Below are positions 35,256 through 43,702 of a stretch of 64,000 nt of DNA, one piece after another. This DNA is from Persicimonas caeni. GTDB taxonomy: Bacteria > Myxococcota_A > Bradymonadia > Bradymonadales > Bradymonadaceae. The number at the start of each line of letters is the position of its first letter. The first letter of the stretch is position 1. The stretch spans positions 372,001 through 436,000 of the forward strand of contig NZ_CP041186.1 in assembly GCF_006517175.1 (NCBI RefSeq), written 5' to 3'. The position numbers were made by a program, and so were the translations under genes. Below the pieces are notes generated by a model that had not been told where the DNA came from, made no database searches, and saw only the letters and a list, made by a program, of their open reading frames with translations.

Positions 35256-35323
35256 CGAAACCCCGGATTCGTCGTCGCCTCGAGGGCACATGGAACCAGC
35301 CCGTTCGAAGTACCACGAGCCAA

Positions 35324-35358
35324 AACCGATTGACAATCGGTTCTTGGCTCCATACCGT
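35324..35358 (+). promoter_or_regulatory. Putative promoter and operator of metal-efflux operon
   Basis: AACCGATTGACAATCGGTT (35324-35342) is a perfect palindrome with 8-bp arms. It overlaps a consensus -35 TTGACA (35330-35335). TACCGT lies 17 bp further on as a weak -10. A second, looser symmetry TTGT-N6-ACAA (35379-35392) sits at the start codon. A BlaI-type dimer could bind either site. Confidence 0.6.
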
Positions 35359-35392
35359 CTCAATCCCGCTTGGACGCACTTGTGGAGCTACA

Positions 35393-35794
35393 ATGAACGC
35401 CGACATATCCAACCTGGGTGAACTCGAAATGGCCGTGCTCGAGTACGTGTGGGAGCACAAAGAGAGCGACGTCAAGACGGCGCATCGCGCCATCGGCGAA
35501 GCTCGCGGCATCACCCACAATACCGTGCAGTCGACGTTCAAGAGGCTGTGGGAGAAAGGCCTGTTGCGCCGCCACAAAGATGGACACGCCTACATCTATG
35601 CCCCGCGCGTGAACCGGCGTGAGTTGACCGAGATGATGGTCGGTGACCTCGTCGACCAGGTCGCGGGCGCCGAGATGAACGTGGCGCTCGAGGCGTTCGT
35701 CAACCTGGCCGACCGCGCCGGAGAGGAGACCCTCGAGGCACTCGAGGCGCTCGTCGCCGCGCGCCGTCAGGCTCAAAACGAGCGAGACGAGTAA
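35393..35794 (+). CDS. BlaI/MecI/CopY family repressor
   Basis: The protein has 133 residues, ATG 35393 with GGAG upstream. The N-terminal winged helix is typical: LGELEMAVLEYVWEHKESDV, then ITHNTVQSTFKRLWEKGLLRR as the recognition helix, and YIYAPRVNRRE as the wing. The C-terminal 50 residues are the dimerisation helices. In BlaI/MecI the inducer is proteolysis by the partner M56 protease; in CopY it is copper binding to CxC motifs, which are absent here. The next gene, 5 bp downstream, encodes an M56 protein, so a proteolytic switch is expected. Confidence 0.93.
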   Translation: MNADISNLGELEMAVLEYVWEHKESDVKTAHRAIGEARGITHNTVQSTFKRLWEKGLLRRHKDGHAYIYAPRVNRRELTEMMVGDLVDQVAGAEMNVALEAFVNLADRAGEETLEALEALVAARRQAQNERDE

Positions 35795-35799
35795 GAGCC

Positions 35800-36780
35800 A
35801 TGGTGTATTTGGGATGGTTACAACTCGCGCTCATCATCGTCGCGGCCGGCGCCTTGCTGGGAGCGGCCCTGGGAGGCCTGGCTTCGAACCGATGGTTCGC
35901 GCGCCTCGAAAAGGTCGCCCCACGCCCTCGATTCGCCCTGCTGACGGCACTGGCGCTCATGCCTGCTGCGCTCGGCGCCCTGGCGCTGGGCGTCTCGTTT
36001 GCGCCCTCGGTGCTCGACGCGCTGGGGCTCGTCGCCGATCACTGCGGCCACCATGGCGGACACGCCTTCCATCTGTGCTTTATCCACGGTCACCCGCCGG
36101 CCGCCTCGCCGCTCGTCCTCGGCGCGGCGCTCGTGATCTCGTTGTGGTTTTTTGCCGGCTGGAGTGAAGAGCTCGAACTGGTGCGTGCGACGCGCGCCTG
36201 GGGTGAGCGGCTGCTCCAACTCGGCCACTACGATGATGATATCGACGGATGGACGGTCGCCAGCGAGCGACCTGTCGCCGTCACTTACGGGCTTCTCGAG
36301 CCGAGAATCTGCGTCTCCGAGCGTCTGCGAGAGGTGCTCTCGCCTGCGCAGTTCGAGGCCGTCTTGGCACACGAGCGCGCCCACGCCAAACGATTCGACT
36401 CGCTCGTCAAACTCGTGGCGCGCATGAGCGCCCGATTGCACTTCCCTTTTGTTCGCCAGCGCCTGCTCTCCGAGCTCGATCTCGCGAGTGAGCAGGCCTG
36501 CGACGAAGCCGCCGCGGAAGCCGTGGGCGACCGATTGACCGTCGCCGAGGCGATCCTGACCGTCGAGCGCTCCTTCGAGGGCACGCCTCCGCCGGCCTCC
36601 GCCCTGGCCTTCGGCGCCAAGCCCCTCGAGCGACGCGTCCGCGCCATGCTCGAAGGCAACTGGCGGCGCCCCTCGTGGCTGTCCCTCACTGTTTTCGGCT
36701 TGCTCGGAGCAGGGTTGCTTCTGACGTCTTACGACCTACTCCACCACACCATCGAGAGCCTTCTCGCGCTGGTATTCTAG
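35800..36780 (+). CDS. M56 family membrane metalloprotease with His/Cys-rich loop
   Basis: The protein has 326 residues. Zinc motif HERAH (191-195) lies in a cytoplasmic-type domain like that of BlaR1/MecR1, flanked by four or so membrane helices. Unlike BlaR1 it has no beta-lactam sensor domain. Instead the loop at residues 80-99 between helices has seven His and two Cys (DHCGHHGGHAFHLCFIHGHP), a likely periplasmic metal-binding sensor. Its position between a BlaI repressor and a metal-efflux system suggests that metal binding triggers repressor cleavage. The operon order supports this but it is not proven. Confidence 0.88.
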   Translation: MVYLGWLQLALIIVAAGALLGAALGGLASNRWFARLEKVAPRPRFALLTALALMPAALGALALGVSFAPSVLDALGLVADHCGHHGGHAFHLCFIHGHPPAASPLVLGAALVISLWFFAGWSEELELVRATRAWGERLLQLGHYDDDIDGWTVASERPVAVTYGLLEPRICVSERLREVLSPAQFEAVLAHERAHAKRFDSLVKLVARMSARLHFPFVRQRLLSELDLASEQACDEAAAEAVGDRLTVAEAILTVERSFEGTPPPASALAFGAKPLERRVRAMLEGNWRRPSWLSLTVFGLLGAGLLLTSYDLLHHTIESLLALVF

Positions 36781-36799
36781 CCTTCCCGCCGTCACAAAT

Positions 36800-38128
36800 A
36801 TGTCTCCGTTCTCCATTCAAGCCCTGCTTCGGCAAGACGCGCCCGTAAAACCGATCGCCGCTCGGTCTTTTGCCGTCACCGTACTCGCGGTGCTCGTCTG
36901 TGCGGCTCCGACCGCCACAGCCCAAGAGTCGACCGAAGCGCCCTCGCTCACCGAGGAACAGGCCATTCGCCTCGCACTCGAGCGCCCTGCCCTGTCCGAT
37001 TCGTGGGAGGCCCAGGTCGCCGACGCAGAGGCTGCCGCGCTCACTGAAGGAGCCTGGCCCAACCCGGAGGTCGCCTACACGCGCGAGCAAGTCTTCGAGG
37101 ATGCGGAGACCGTCTCGGAGAACGTCATCGTGCTGGAGCAGACCCTGCCCTTGTCTGGGCGGCGAGGCCTGCTCGCCGAGGCTGCCAAGACACGCGCCCG
37201 AGCCACCCAACTCGAGACGCGCGCCCACAGACGTCTAATCGAAGCTCACGTGCGACGGGCGTTTTATCGGGTCCTCGAGCTGCAGCGGCGAACGAAGGTG
37301 CGTGCCGAGTGGTTGGAGCGCATGGCCACGTTCGAAGACCAAATGATCCAGCGCGTCGAGGCCGGCGAGAACGCGCCGTTCGACCTGCAGCGCCTTCGGG
37401 CCGAGATCGCCCAGGTGCAGGCGTCCAACTCGGTCGACGAAGCCGCGCTGGCACGCCGGCGCGCGGCGCTGGCTGCCTTGCTCGGCCGCGGTCCCGGTGA
37501 GGTCGACGTGCAGGTGACCGGCAACCTCGCCCCCAAACGGCTCCCCAATCAGAGCACCGTGCGCCAGAGCGTCGAGCGCGTACCGGAGGTCGCCGCCGCC
37601 CGAAAGCAAGTCGAGGCCGCCGAGCTTCGCACCCGGGCCGCCTCCCGCTGGTGGGTGCCCGAGCCCACACTCGTCGGCGGGTACAAAGGCGAAACCCTCG
37701 GCGACGCCCAATTCCACGGCTTCGTGCTCGGCATCGGGCTCGCCCTGCCGGTCTTCAACCAGCTCGAGGGGGAGCAGATGGCCGCCGAAGCCGCGCTCGT
37801 GCGCGCCAAGAGCCGCCAGGAGCTCCTCGAGCAACGCCTTCTGGCCGAGCTTGCAGGCATCGCCGCCAAAACGCGCAAGCTCTCCGAGACGGCCGAGAGC
37901 TACCGCGAAGACGGCGTCGAGCGCTCCGAAGAGTTGCTAGACCTCGCCCGGCAAGCTTACGACGCCGGCGAAATCGACATCGACGCGCTCATGAACGCTT
38001 ACCGACGCGCAGTCGACTCACAACTTCGGCTCCTCGAGCTCGAAGCCGGCGCTCGCGCCAGCAAAATCGAATGGCAACAGATTGCCGAATCCATCACGGC
38101 TCATCCCTCCACGAGCGAGGACGAGTAG
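36800..38128 (+). CDS. TolC/CusC-like outer-membrane efflux channel
   Basis: The protein has 442 residues. A signal sequence follows an N-terminal extension (FAVTVLAVLVCAAPTATAQ); a GTG at 36845 is an alternative start. TolC features are long coiled-coil helices and two internal repeats: LTEEQAIRLALERPAL, NPEVAYTREQVFE and QTLPLSGRRGLLAEAAK in the first, VPEPTLVGGYKGETLG and GIGLALPVFNQLEGE in the second. It should form the outer-membrane duct for the adaptor and pump encoded next; the adaptor gene begins 4 bp after its stop. Confidence 0.92.
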   Translation: MSPFSIQALLRQDAPVKPIAARSFAVTVLAVLVCAAPTATAQESTEAPSLTEEQAIRLALERPALSDSWEAQVADAEAAALTEGAWPNPEVAYTREQVFEDAETVSENVIVLEQTLPLSGRRGLLAEAAKTRARATQLETRAHRRLIEAHVRRAFYRVLELQRRTKVRAEWLERMATFEDQMIQRVEAGENAPFDLQRLRAEIAQVQASNSVDEAALARRRAALAALLGRGPGEVDVQVTGNLAPKRLPNQSTVRQSVERVPEVAAARKQVEAAELRTRAASRWWVPEPTLVGGYKGETLGDAQFHGFVLGIGLALPVFNQLEGEQMAAEAALVRAKSRQELLEQRLLAELAGIAAKTRKLSETAESYREDGVERSEELLDLARQAYDAGEIDIDALMNAYRRAVDSQLRLLELEAGARASKIEWQQIAESITAHPSTSEDE

Positions 38129-38132
38129 TCGA

Positions 38133-39782
38133 ATGCAGATACGAACGAATCAATTTGTCGCGGTATGTGCTGCGTTGCTCATCGCGTTAGCGTTGGCTGG
38201 CTGTGAGGACGATCACGGCCACGAGCACGGGGACGAAGCCGGTCACGGCCACGGAGACGAACACGGCCACGGAGACGACCACGGTCACGAGGACGAACAC
38301 GGTCACGGCCACGGCGAGAGCGACCGGCCGACGCACGTGGTCACGCTTTTTGGCGAGCACACCGAGCTGTTCGTCGAGTTTCCCGCCTTCGTCGCCGGCC
38401 ACGGCTCGGAGTTTGCGGCCCACTTTACGACCCTCGACGACTACCAGCCGGTGCGCGAAGGCAAGCTGTCGGTGGTGTTGACCAGTGAGGGGTCACCCGG
38501 CGAGCGCTGGGAGGCCACCGAGCCCGCACGCCCCGGCATCTTCACGCCCACGGCGACGCCCAAGTACGTGGGCGAGCGCAAGCTCTTGCTCGTACTGCAG
38601 ACCGACGAGTTCACCGAGCGCTTCGACCTGGGTGAGCTGCAGGTCTTTGACGCCAAGGAAGCGGCCCGCGAGGTCGACATCGACAACCCCGAAGGCGATA
38701 TCTCGTTTCTCAAAGAGCAGCAGTGGAAGGTCGACTTCAACGTCGCGCCCGTCGCTCGCCGCAAGATGCGCCCGTCGGTGCCGGTCAACGCCACGATCCG
38801 GCCGTCGGCCGACGGTGAGGCGGTCGTCACCGCCCCCTTCGACGGTCGGCTCGGCGCCCCCAAAGAAGGCATCCCGCAGGTGGGCCAGCCGGTCGAGGCC
38901 GGCCAGATCGTCGCCTACGTGGTGCCGAGCCTGGGCGCCGGTGAGATTTCGCAGCTTCGCTCCGAGCTCCGCAAGGCAAAGGTCGAGCTCGGCCGCGCCG
39001 AGCGCGAACTTGCGCGCATCTCAGGCCTCGTCGACAGCGGCGCGCTGCCCCAAAAGCGGCTGACCGACGCCGAGAGCGCCAAGGCGCTCGCGAAGGCCGA
39101 GGTCGAGCAGGCCCAGCAGCGCCTTCGACAATACCGAAACCTCGAATCTCGTGGCGGCGGCGCCAACGGCCGCATCGCCATCCGAAGCCCCATCGACGGG
39201 ACCATCGCCCAGCGCAACGTCGTCGACGGCGGGTTCGTCTCGAGCGGAGACGAGCTCCTGCGCGTAGTCGATCGCTCGCAGCTGTGGCTCGAGGCGCACG
39301 TCCCCGAGGCCGACCTTCCTCGCATCTCGGCGCCCACCGGCGCCTGGTTCGAGCCGGCCGACGACCAAGCCCCCGTCGAGGTCGACATCGACGACGGCGG
39401 CGAACTCGTAAGCTTCGGCGAGGTCATCGACCCGCAGACGCGCACCGCGCCGCTTATCTTCGCGCTCGCCGAGGCCGACGCCCGCCCGAACCTGCGCATC
39501 GGCAGCTTCGTGCGCGCCCACATCTTCAGCGGAAAGCCCAAGGAGGTCGTCGCCATCCCGTCCTCGGCGGTGCTCGACGAAAAGGGCCTCGACGTCGTCT
39601 ACGTGATGGTCGGCGGTGAGTCCTTCGAGCGGCGCACCGTGCGCCTGGGCATACACGACCGCGGCAGGGTCGAGGTCCTCGACGGCCTCGCCCCGGGCGA
39701 GCACGTGGTGAGCCAAGGCGCCTACTACGTCAAACTCGCCAGCACCGCGACCGGCGCGGTCGGCCACGGCCACACCCACTGA
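38133..39782 (+). CDS. His-rich periplasmic adaptor lipoprotein (CusB/CzcB type)
   Basis: The protein has 549 residues from ATG 38133. Signal and lipobox LIALALAGC, then a run of about 40 residues with a dozen His in HGH and DH pairs (DDHGHEHGDEAGHGHGDEHG), clearly a metal-binding tail. The core has barrel-sandwich and hairpin parts: RPSVPVNATIRPSADGEAVV, SELRKAKVELGRAERELARI, and IAIRSPIDGTIAQRNVVDGG. The C-terminus ends GHGHTH. This adaptor should link the inner-membrane pump and TolC channel and may capture periplasmic metal. The coding DNA is low-complexity at 38209-38320. Confidence 0.93.
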   Translation: MQIRTNQFVAVCAALLIALALAGCEDDHGHEHGDEAGHGHGDEHGHGDDHGHEDEHGHGHGESDRPTHVVTLFGEHTELFVEFPAFVAGHGSEFAAHFTTLDDYQPVREGKLSVVLTSEGSPGERWEATEPARPGIFTPTATPKYVGERKLLLVLQTDEFTERFDLGELQVFDAKEAAREVDIDNPEGDISFLKEQQWKVDFNVAPVARRKMRPSVPVNATIRPSADGEAVVTAPFDGRLGAPKEGIPQVGQPVEAGQIVAYVVPSLGAGEISQLRSELRKAKVELGRAERELARISGLVDSGALPQKRLTDAESAKALAKAEVEQAQQRLRQYRNLESRGGGANGRIAIRSPIDGTIAQRNVVDGGFVSSGDELLRVVDRSQLWLEAHVPEADLPRISAPTGAWFEPADDQAPVEVDIDDGGELVSFGEVIDPQTRTAPLIFALAEADARPNLRIGSFVRAHIFSGKPKEVVAIPSSAVLDEKGLDVVYVMVGGESFERRTVRLGIHDRGRVEVLDGLAPGEHVVSQGAYYVKLASTATGAVGHGHTH

Positions 39783-39815
39783 GCCGTTCCATTCAGTAAG
39801 ACCACTGAGCAACCC

Positions 39816-42800
39816 ATGATCGACGGAATCATCAAATGGTCGCTACAGAACCGCTTCTTTGTGGTGCTCGCCGCCGCGGTGCTGTTCGTGTGGGGTTCCT
39901 GGCAGGCGCTGACGATGCCCGTCGACGTCTTCCCGAACCTGACCGCGCCCAGCGTCACCGTCGTCGTCGAGGCGCACGGCAAAGCGCCCGAAGAGGTCGA
40001 AAGCCAGATCACCTACCCCATCGAGACCGCCCTCAACGGCGCCACAGGCGTGCGCCGGGTGCGCTCGAATACCGGCATCGGCAACGCGGTCATCTACGCG
40101 GAGTTCGACTGGGGCACCGACATCTACCGCGCCCGCCAGATCGTCAGCGAGAAGCTGCAACTGGTGCGCTCCCAGCTGCCGCCCGACGTCGACCCGCCCA
40201 CCATGGGCCCCATCTCGTCGATCATGGGCGAGATCATGTTCGTCGCGCTCACCTCCGAGGAGCACACGCCCATCGAGCTTCGCACCGAGGCGGACTGGGT
40301 GGTGCGCCGGCGGCTGTTGGCCGTGCCGGGAGTCTCGCAGGTCATCCCGCTGGGCGGCGGCGTCAAGCAGTACCAAGTCCACGCCGACCCGGCGAAGCTG
40401 TCGGCCTACGGCATCGGGCTCAACGAAGTCGCCGACGCGCTTCGAGAGACCAACGAGAACGTCTCGGCGGGCTTCTACCGCGAAAACGGGCGCGAGTATC
40501 TCATCTACGGCCTCGGGCGCATCGAGCGCCTCGATGATATCGAGAAGACCGAGCTCGCCGTGCGCAAGGGCCAGCCCATCACCGTGGGCGATATTGGCGA
40601 GGTCCGGATCGCCCCGGCGCTCAAACGCGGCGAGGGCTCGTTCAACGGCCAGGACGCCGTCATCATCGGCATCCAAAAGCAGCCCGACGCGAATACCCTC
40701 GAGCTCACCGAGCGCCTCGACGGGGTGCTCGACGGGGTCGAAGGCTCGCTTCCCGAGGGCATGACGCTGCACCGCCACATCTTTCGCCAGGCCGACTTCA
40801 TCGACATCGCCGTCGACAACGTGGTCCACGCCCTGCGCGACGGCGCGATTCTGGTGGTGCTGATCATCCTGATCTTTTTGGCGAATCTCCGGGCGACCGC
40901 GATCACCATCACGGCGATTCCGCTGTCACTTTTGGCTGCGGTCATGGTGCTCGACTACTTCGGCGGCTCCATCAACACGATGACGCTGGGCGGCATGGCC
41001 ATCGCCGTGGGTGCGCTCGTCGACGACGCCATCATCGACGTCGAGAACGCAGTGCGAAGGCTGCGCGAAAACGCAGCTCGCCCGCCCGACCAACGCCGCC
41101 CCACCCTCGACATCATCTACGAATCGAGCGTCGAGATTCGACCCGCCATCGTCTTCGCGACGTTGATCATCGTGCTCGTCTTCTTGCCGCTCTTCTTTCT
41201 CACGGGCGTCGAGGGACGCCTGCTCGAGCCGCTCGGCATCGCCTACGTCGTGTCACTGACCGCGTCGCTGGTCGTAGCGCTCACGGTGACGCCCGCGCTC
41301 TGCTACTACTTGCTGCCGGGCACCAAAGCGATCGAGCAGAACGAGGAGAGCCGCGTGATGCGCGCGCTCAAGCGCGGCTACGAGCCCCTGCTGAACATCG
41401 CCCTGCCCCGCTGGAAGATGATCACGGCCGCCTCGGTGGTCGCGCTCGCCTTCGCAGGTTGGGGGCTGGCGCGCTCCGGCCAAGCCTTTTTGCCGGAGTT
41501 CAACGAAGGCACGCTCACCGTCAGCGCGGTCACGCTGCCGGGCACCTCGCTGGAGACCTCCGACGAGATGGGCGAGCGCATCGAGAAGATCATGCTCGAG
41601 CATCCGGAGGTCGTGTCGACCTCCAGGCGCACCGGGCGCGCCGAGCTCGACGAGCACGCCCAGGGCGTCAACGCGGCCGAGATCGACGTGAACCTGCAGA
41701 TGAAGGAGCGCAGCCAGGAAGACTTTTTGGCCGCGCTGCGCCAAGACCTGAGCCAGATGCCGGGGATGAATATCACCATCGGCCAGCCCATCAGCCACCG
41801 CATCGACCACATGTTATCGGGCACCCGCGCCAATATTGCGGTGAAGATCTTCGGCTCGAACCTCTACGAGCTTCGCCGCCTGGCCCAGGAGGTCAGTCTG
41901 GTGATGGAGGGGGTCGACGGCGTGGTCGACCTGAACGTCGAGCAGCAGATGGACATCCCGTTTTTGCTCGTCGACTTCGACCGCGACGCGATCGCCCGCC
42001 ACGGGCTTCGTGTGAGTGAGGTCGCCGAGACCATCGAGACCGCCTTTCGCGGCCACGAGGTCTCGCGGGTCATCGAAGGCCAGCGCGGCTTCGACCTATT
42101 GGTCCGCTACCCCGAGAGCGCCAAAGGGAGCGTCGAGGAGGTCCGCCAAACCCTCATCACCACGCCCGGCGGCGCCCAGGTGCCGCTGCACGCGCTCGCA
42201 GAGGTTCGCCGCGACCGACGCCCCAACCGCATCAGCCGCGAGAACGTCCAGCGCAAGATCGTGGTGTCGAGCAACGTCGCCGGCGCTGATCTGGTGGGCG
42301 TCGTCGAGCAGATTCGCAGCCGCGTGGGCGAACAGGTCGAGCTGCCCAGCGGCTACCACATCGAGTACGGCGGCCAATTCGAGAGCGCCACGCAGGCCTC
42401 GCAGACGCTCACGGTGCTCACCGGCGTGGTCATCGTCGGCATCTTCTTGCTCTTGTTCATCTCGCTGGGCTCGGGCCGCGACGCCCTGCTCGTGATGGCC
42501 AACCTGCCGCTGGCGCTCATCGGTGGCGTGGTGGGCGTCTACGTGCTCGACGGCGTCTTGTCGGTCGCCTCCCTCATCGGCTTCATCACCCTCTTTGGAA
42601 TCGCCACCCGAAACGGCCTGCTGATGGTCTCCCACATCCGCCACCTGCACCTCGAAGAGGGCGTGAGCGACGTGTGGCAGGCGGTCAAACAGGGCGCCAT
42701 GGAGCGACTGGCGCCCATCTTGATGACCGCGCTCGCCAGCGGGTTGGGCCTCATCCCGCTGGCCCTCAAAGCCGGTGAGCCCGGCAGTGAGATTCAGGCC

Positions 42801-42956
42801 CCGATGGCCATCGTCATTCTCTTTGGGTTGGTCTCGTCGACCGCCCTCAACATGATCGTCGTCCCCGCGCTGTACCTGCGCTTTGGCGACATCGCAGCCA
42901 AGAAGCATTCGTTCCCCCAACAACCCGAGACAGCTTCTCGAGAGGAGTCACCATGA
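39816..42956 (+). CDS. CusA/CzcA-type heavy-metal RND pump
   Basis: The protein has 1046 residues, a full-length RND pump of the heavy-metal efflux group. There are 12 helices and two large periplasmic domains. Markers: MPVDVFPNLTAPSVTVVVEA, GALVDDAIIDVENAVRRL in helix 4 (charged proton relay), EQNEESRVMRALKRGYEP, GTRANIAVKIFGSNL and GIATRNGLLMVSHIRHLHLEEG. Whether Cu/Ag or Zn/Co/Cd is carried cannot be settled from sequence by eye. It uses proton-motive force with the adaptor and TolC. Its stop overlaps the next gene's start (ATGA), so both are coupled. Confidence 0.94.
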   Translation: MIDGIIKWSLQNRFFVVLAAAVLFVWGSWQALTMPVDVFPNLTAPSVTVVVEAHGKAPEEVESQITYPIETALNGATGVRRVRSNTGIGNAVIYAEFDWGTDIYRARQIVSEKLQLVRSQLPPDVDPPTMGPISSIMGEIMFVALTSEEHTPIELRTEADWVVRRRLLAVPGVSQVIPLGGGVKQYQVHADPAKLSAYGIGLNEVADALRETNENVSAGFYRENGREYLIYGLGRIERLDDIEKTELAVRKGQPITVGDIGEVRIAPALKRGEGSFNGQDAVIIGIQKQPDANTLELTERLDGVLDGVEGSLPEGMTLHRHIFRQADFIDIAVDNVVHALRDGAILVVLIILIFLANLRATAITITAIPLSLLAAVMVLDYFGGSINTMTLGGMAIAVGALVDDAIIDVENAVRRLRENAARPPDQRRPTLDIIYESSVEIRPAIVFATLIIVLVFLPLFFLTGVEGRLLEPLGIAYVVSLTASLVVALTVTPALCYYLLPGTKAIEQNEESRVMRALKRGYEPLLNIALPRWKMITAASVVALAFAGWGLARSGQAFLPEFNEGTLTVSAVTLPGTSLETSDEMGERIEKIMLEHPEVVSTSRRTGRAELDEHAQGVNAAEIDVNLQMKERSQEDFLAALRQDLSQMPGMNITIGQPISHRIDHMLSGTRANIAVKIFGSNLYELRRLAQEVSLVMEGVDGVVDLNVEQQMDIPFLLVDFDRDAIARHGLRVSEVAETIETAFRGHEVSRVIEGQRGFDLLVRYPESAKGSVEEVRQTLITTPGGAQVPLHALAEVRRDRRPNRISRENVQRKIVVSSNVAGADLVGVVEQIRSRVGEQVELPSGYHIEYGGQFESATQASQTLTVLTGVVIVGIFLLLFISLGSGRDALLVMANLPLALIGGVVGVYVLDGVLSVASLIGFITLFGIATRNGLLMVSHIRHLHLEEGVSDVWQAVKQGAMERLAPILMTALASGLGLIPLALKAGEPGSEIQAPMAIVILFGLVSSTALNMIVVPALYLRFGDIAAKKHSFPQQPETASREESP

Positions 42957-43456
42957 AAGCACGTATCCTGACCATTCTTTGCCTGGCACTCACCCTCGTG
43001 GCGGTCGGTTGCGACAAAGCGCGAGCCGACAACCACGCCCACGACGAGGCGAACGCCGAGGCGCCGGCTGAACAGAAAGCTGGAGACGACGAAGAGGCAA
43101 AGCCGGAGGAAGCCAAACAGGAAGAGGCTAAGCAAGAGGAAGCCAAACAAGGAGAGCTCGAGCAGGTCGAGGTCGCCAAGGCCGGCCAGAAATTCGATCC
43201 TGCCATTCAGGCCGAGCAGCTTCCGGCCGGCGCCTGGTACTGCGACATGGGCACCGTGCACTGGGCGGCGATGGAGAAGCCCGAAGGCGGCAAATGCCCC
43301 GAATGCAACATGGCGCTCAAGCAGCACGACCCGGGCAAGCTCGCCGAGCAAAAAGAGAAGGCGGTCGAGGCCAAAGAAGACCACGGCCACGAGCACGGCG
43401 AGGGTGACGACCACGGTCACGAGCATGCTGAGGGCGACCACGGTCACGCACACTGA
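42953..43456 (+). CDS. Heavy-metal-binding lipoprotein
   Basis: The protein has 167 residues; its ATG overlaps the pump stop by 4 bp. Lipobox LVAVGC follows the signal. A repetitive linker of EEAKQ units comes next, then a heavy-metal-binding domain like YHS/HMBD: AWYCDMGTVHWAAMEKPEGG and KCPECNMALKQ (CPxCxM motif). The C-terminal 25 residues are His-rich (DHGHEHGEGDDHGHEH). It should buffer or hand metal to the pump at the periplasmic face. The linker DNA has short tandem copies. Confidence 0.9.
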   Translation: MKARILTILCLALTLVAVGCDKARADNHAHDEANAEAPAEQKAGDDEEAKPEEAKQEEAKQEEAKQGELEQVEVAKAGQKFDPAIQAEQLPAGAWYCDMGTVHWAAMEKPEGGKCPECNMALKQHDPGKLAEQKEKAVEAKEDHGHEHGEGDDHGHEHAEGDHGHAH

Positions 43457-43479
43457 ACCGGACTCCCCCCCCTAGTGGT

Positions 43480-43629
43480 GTGACACCGAGATTCGATTCA
43501 CCTTCGCCAGTCTAGCACCACCAGCTTCGGCGCTCACTCCTCGACGATGCGCTGCATCGCCTGCGGGGTTCGCATCCGAATCTGGCGGCGCTATCCTCGC
43601 CGAAAGGTTGATTCTCACTTCGGTGTCAC
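43480..43629. repeat. Possible 150-bp inverted-repeat element
   Basis: GTGACACCGA (43480-43489) and TCGGTGTCAC (43620-43629) are perfect inverted ends, with weaker pairing inward (GATTCACC/GGTTGATTC, CTTCG/CGAAAG). No target duplication is evident. It lies between the metal operon and the kinase gene. A MITE or a bidirectional hairpin are both possible. Confidence 0.4.
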
Positions 43630-43702
43630 CCCACTCGCGGGCTGTCGCATTTGCGCGCAGACAATCTATAATGGCGTCACACGCAGCCTTCTCGAGGACG
43701 CC

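Noticed and set aside
38209-38320. CACGG/CACGA-rich tract considered as a DNA repeat element
   Set aside because: It encodes the His-rich tail of the adaptor. The bias follows from His, Gly, Asp and Glu codons.
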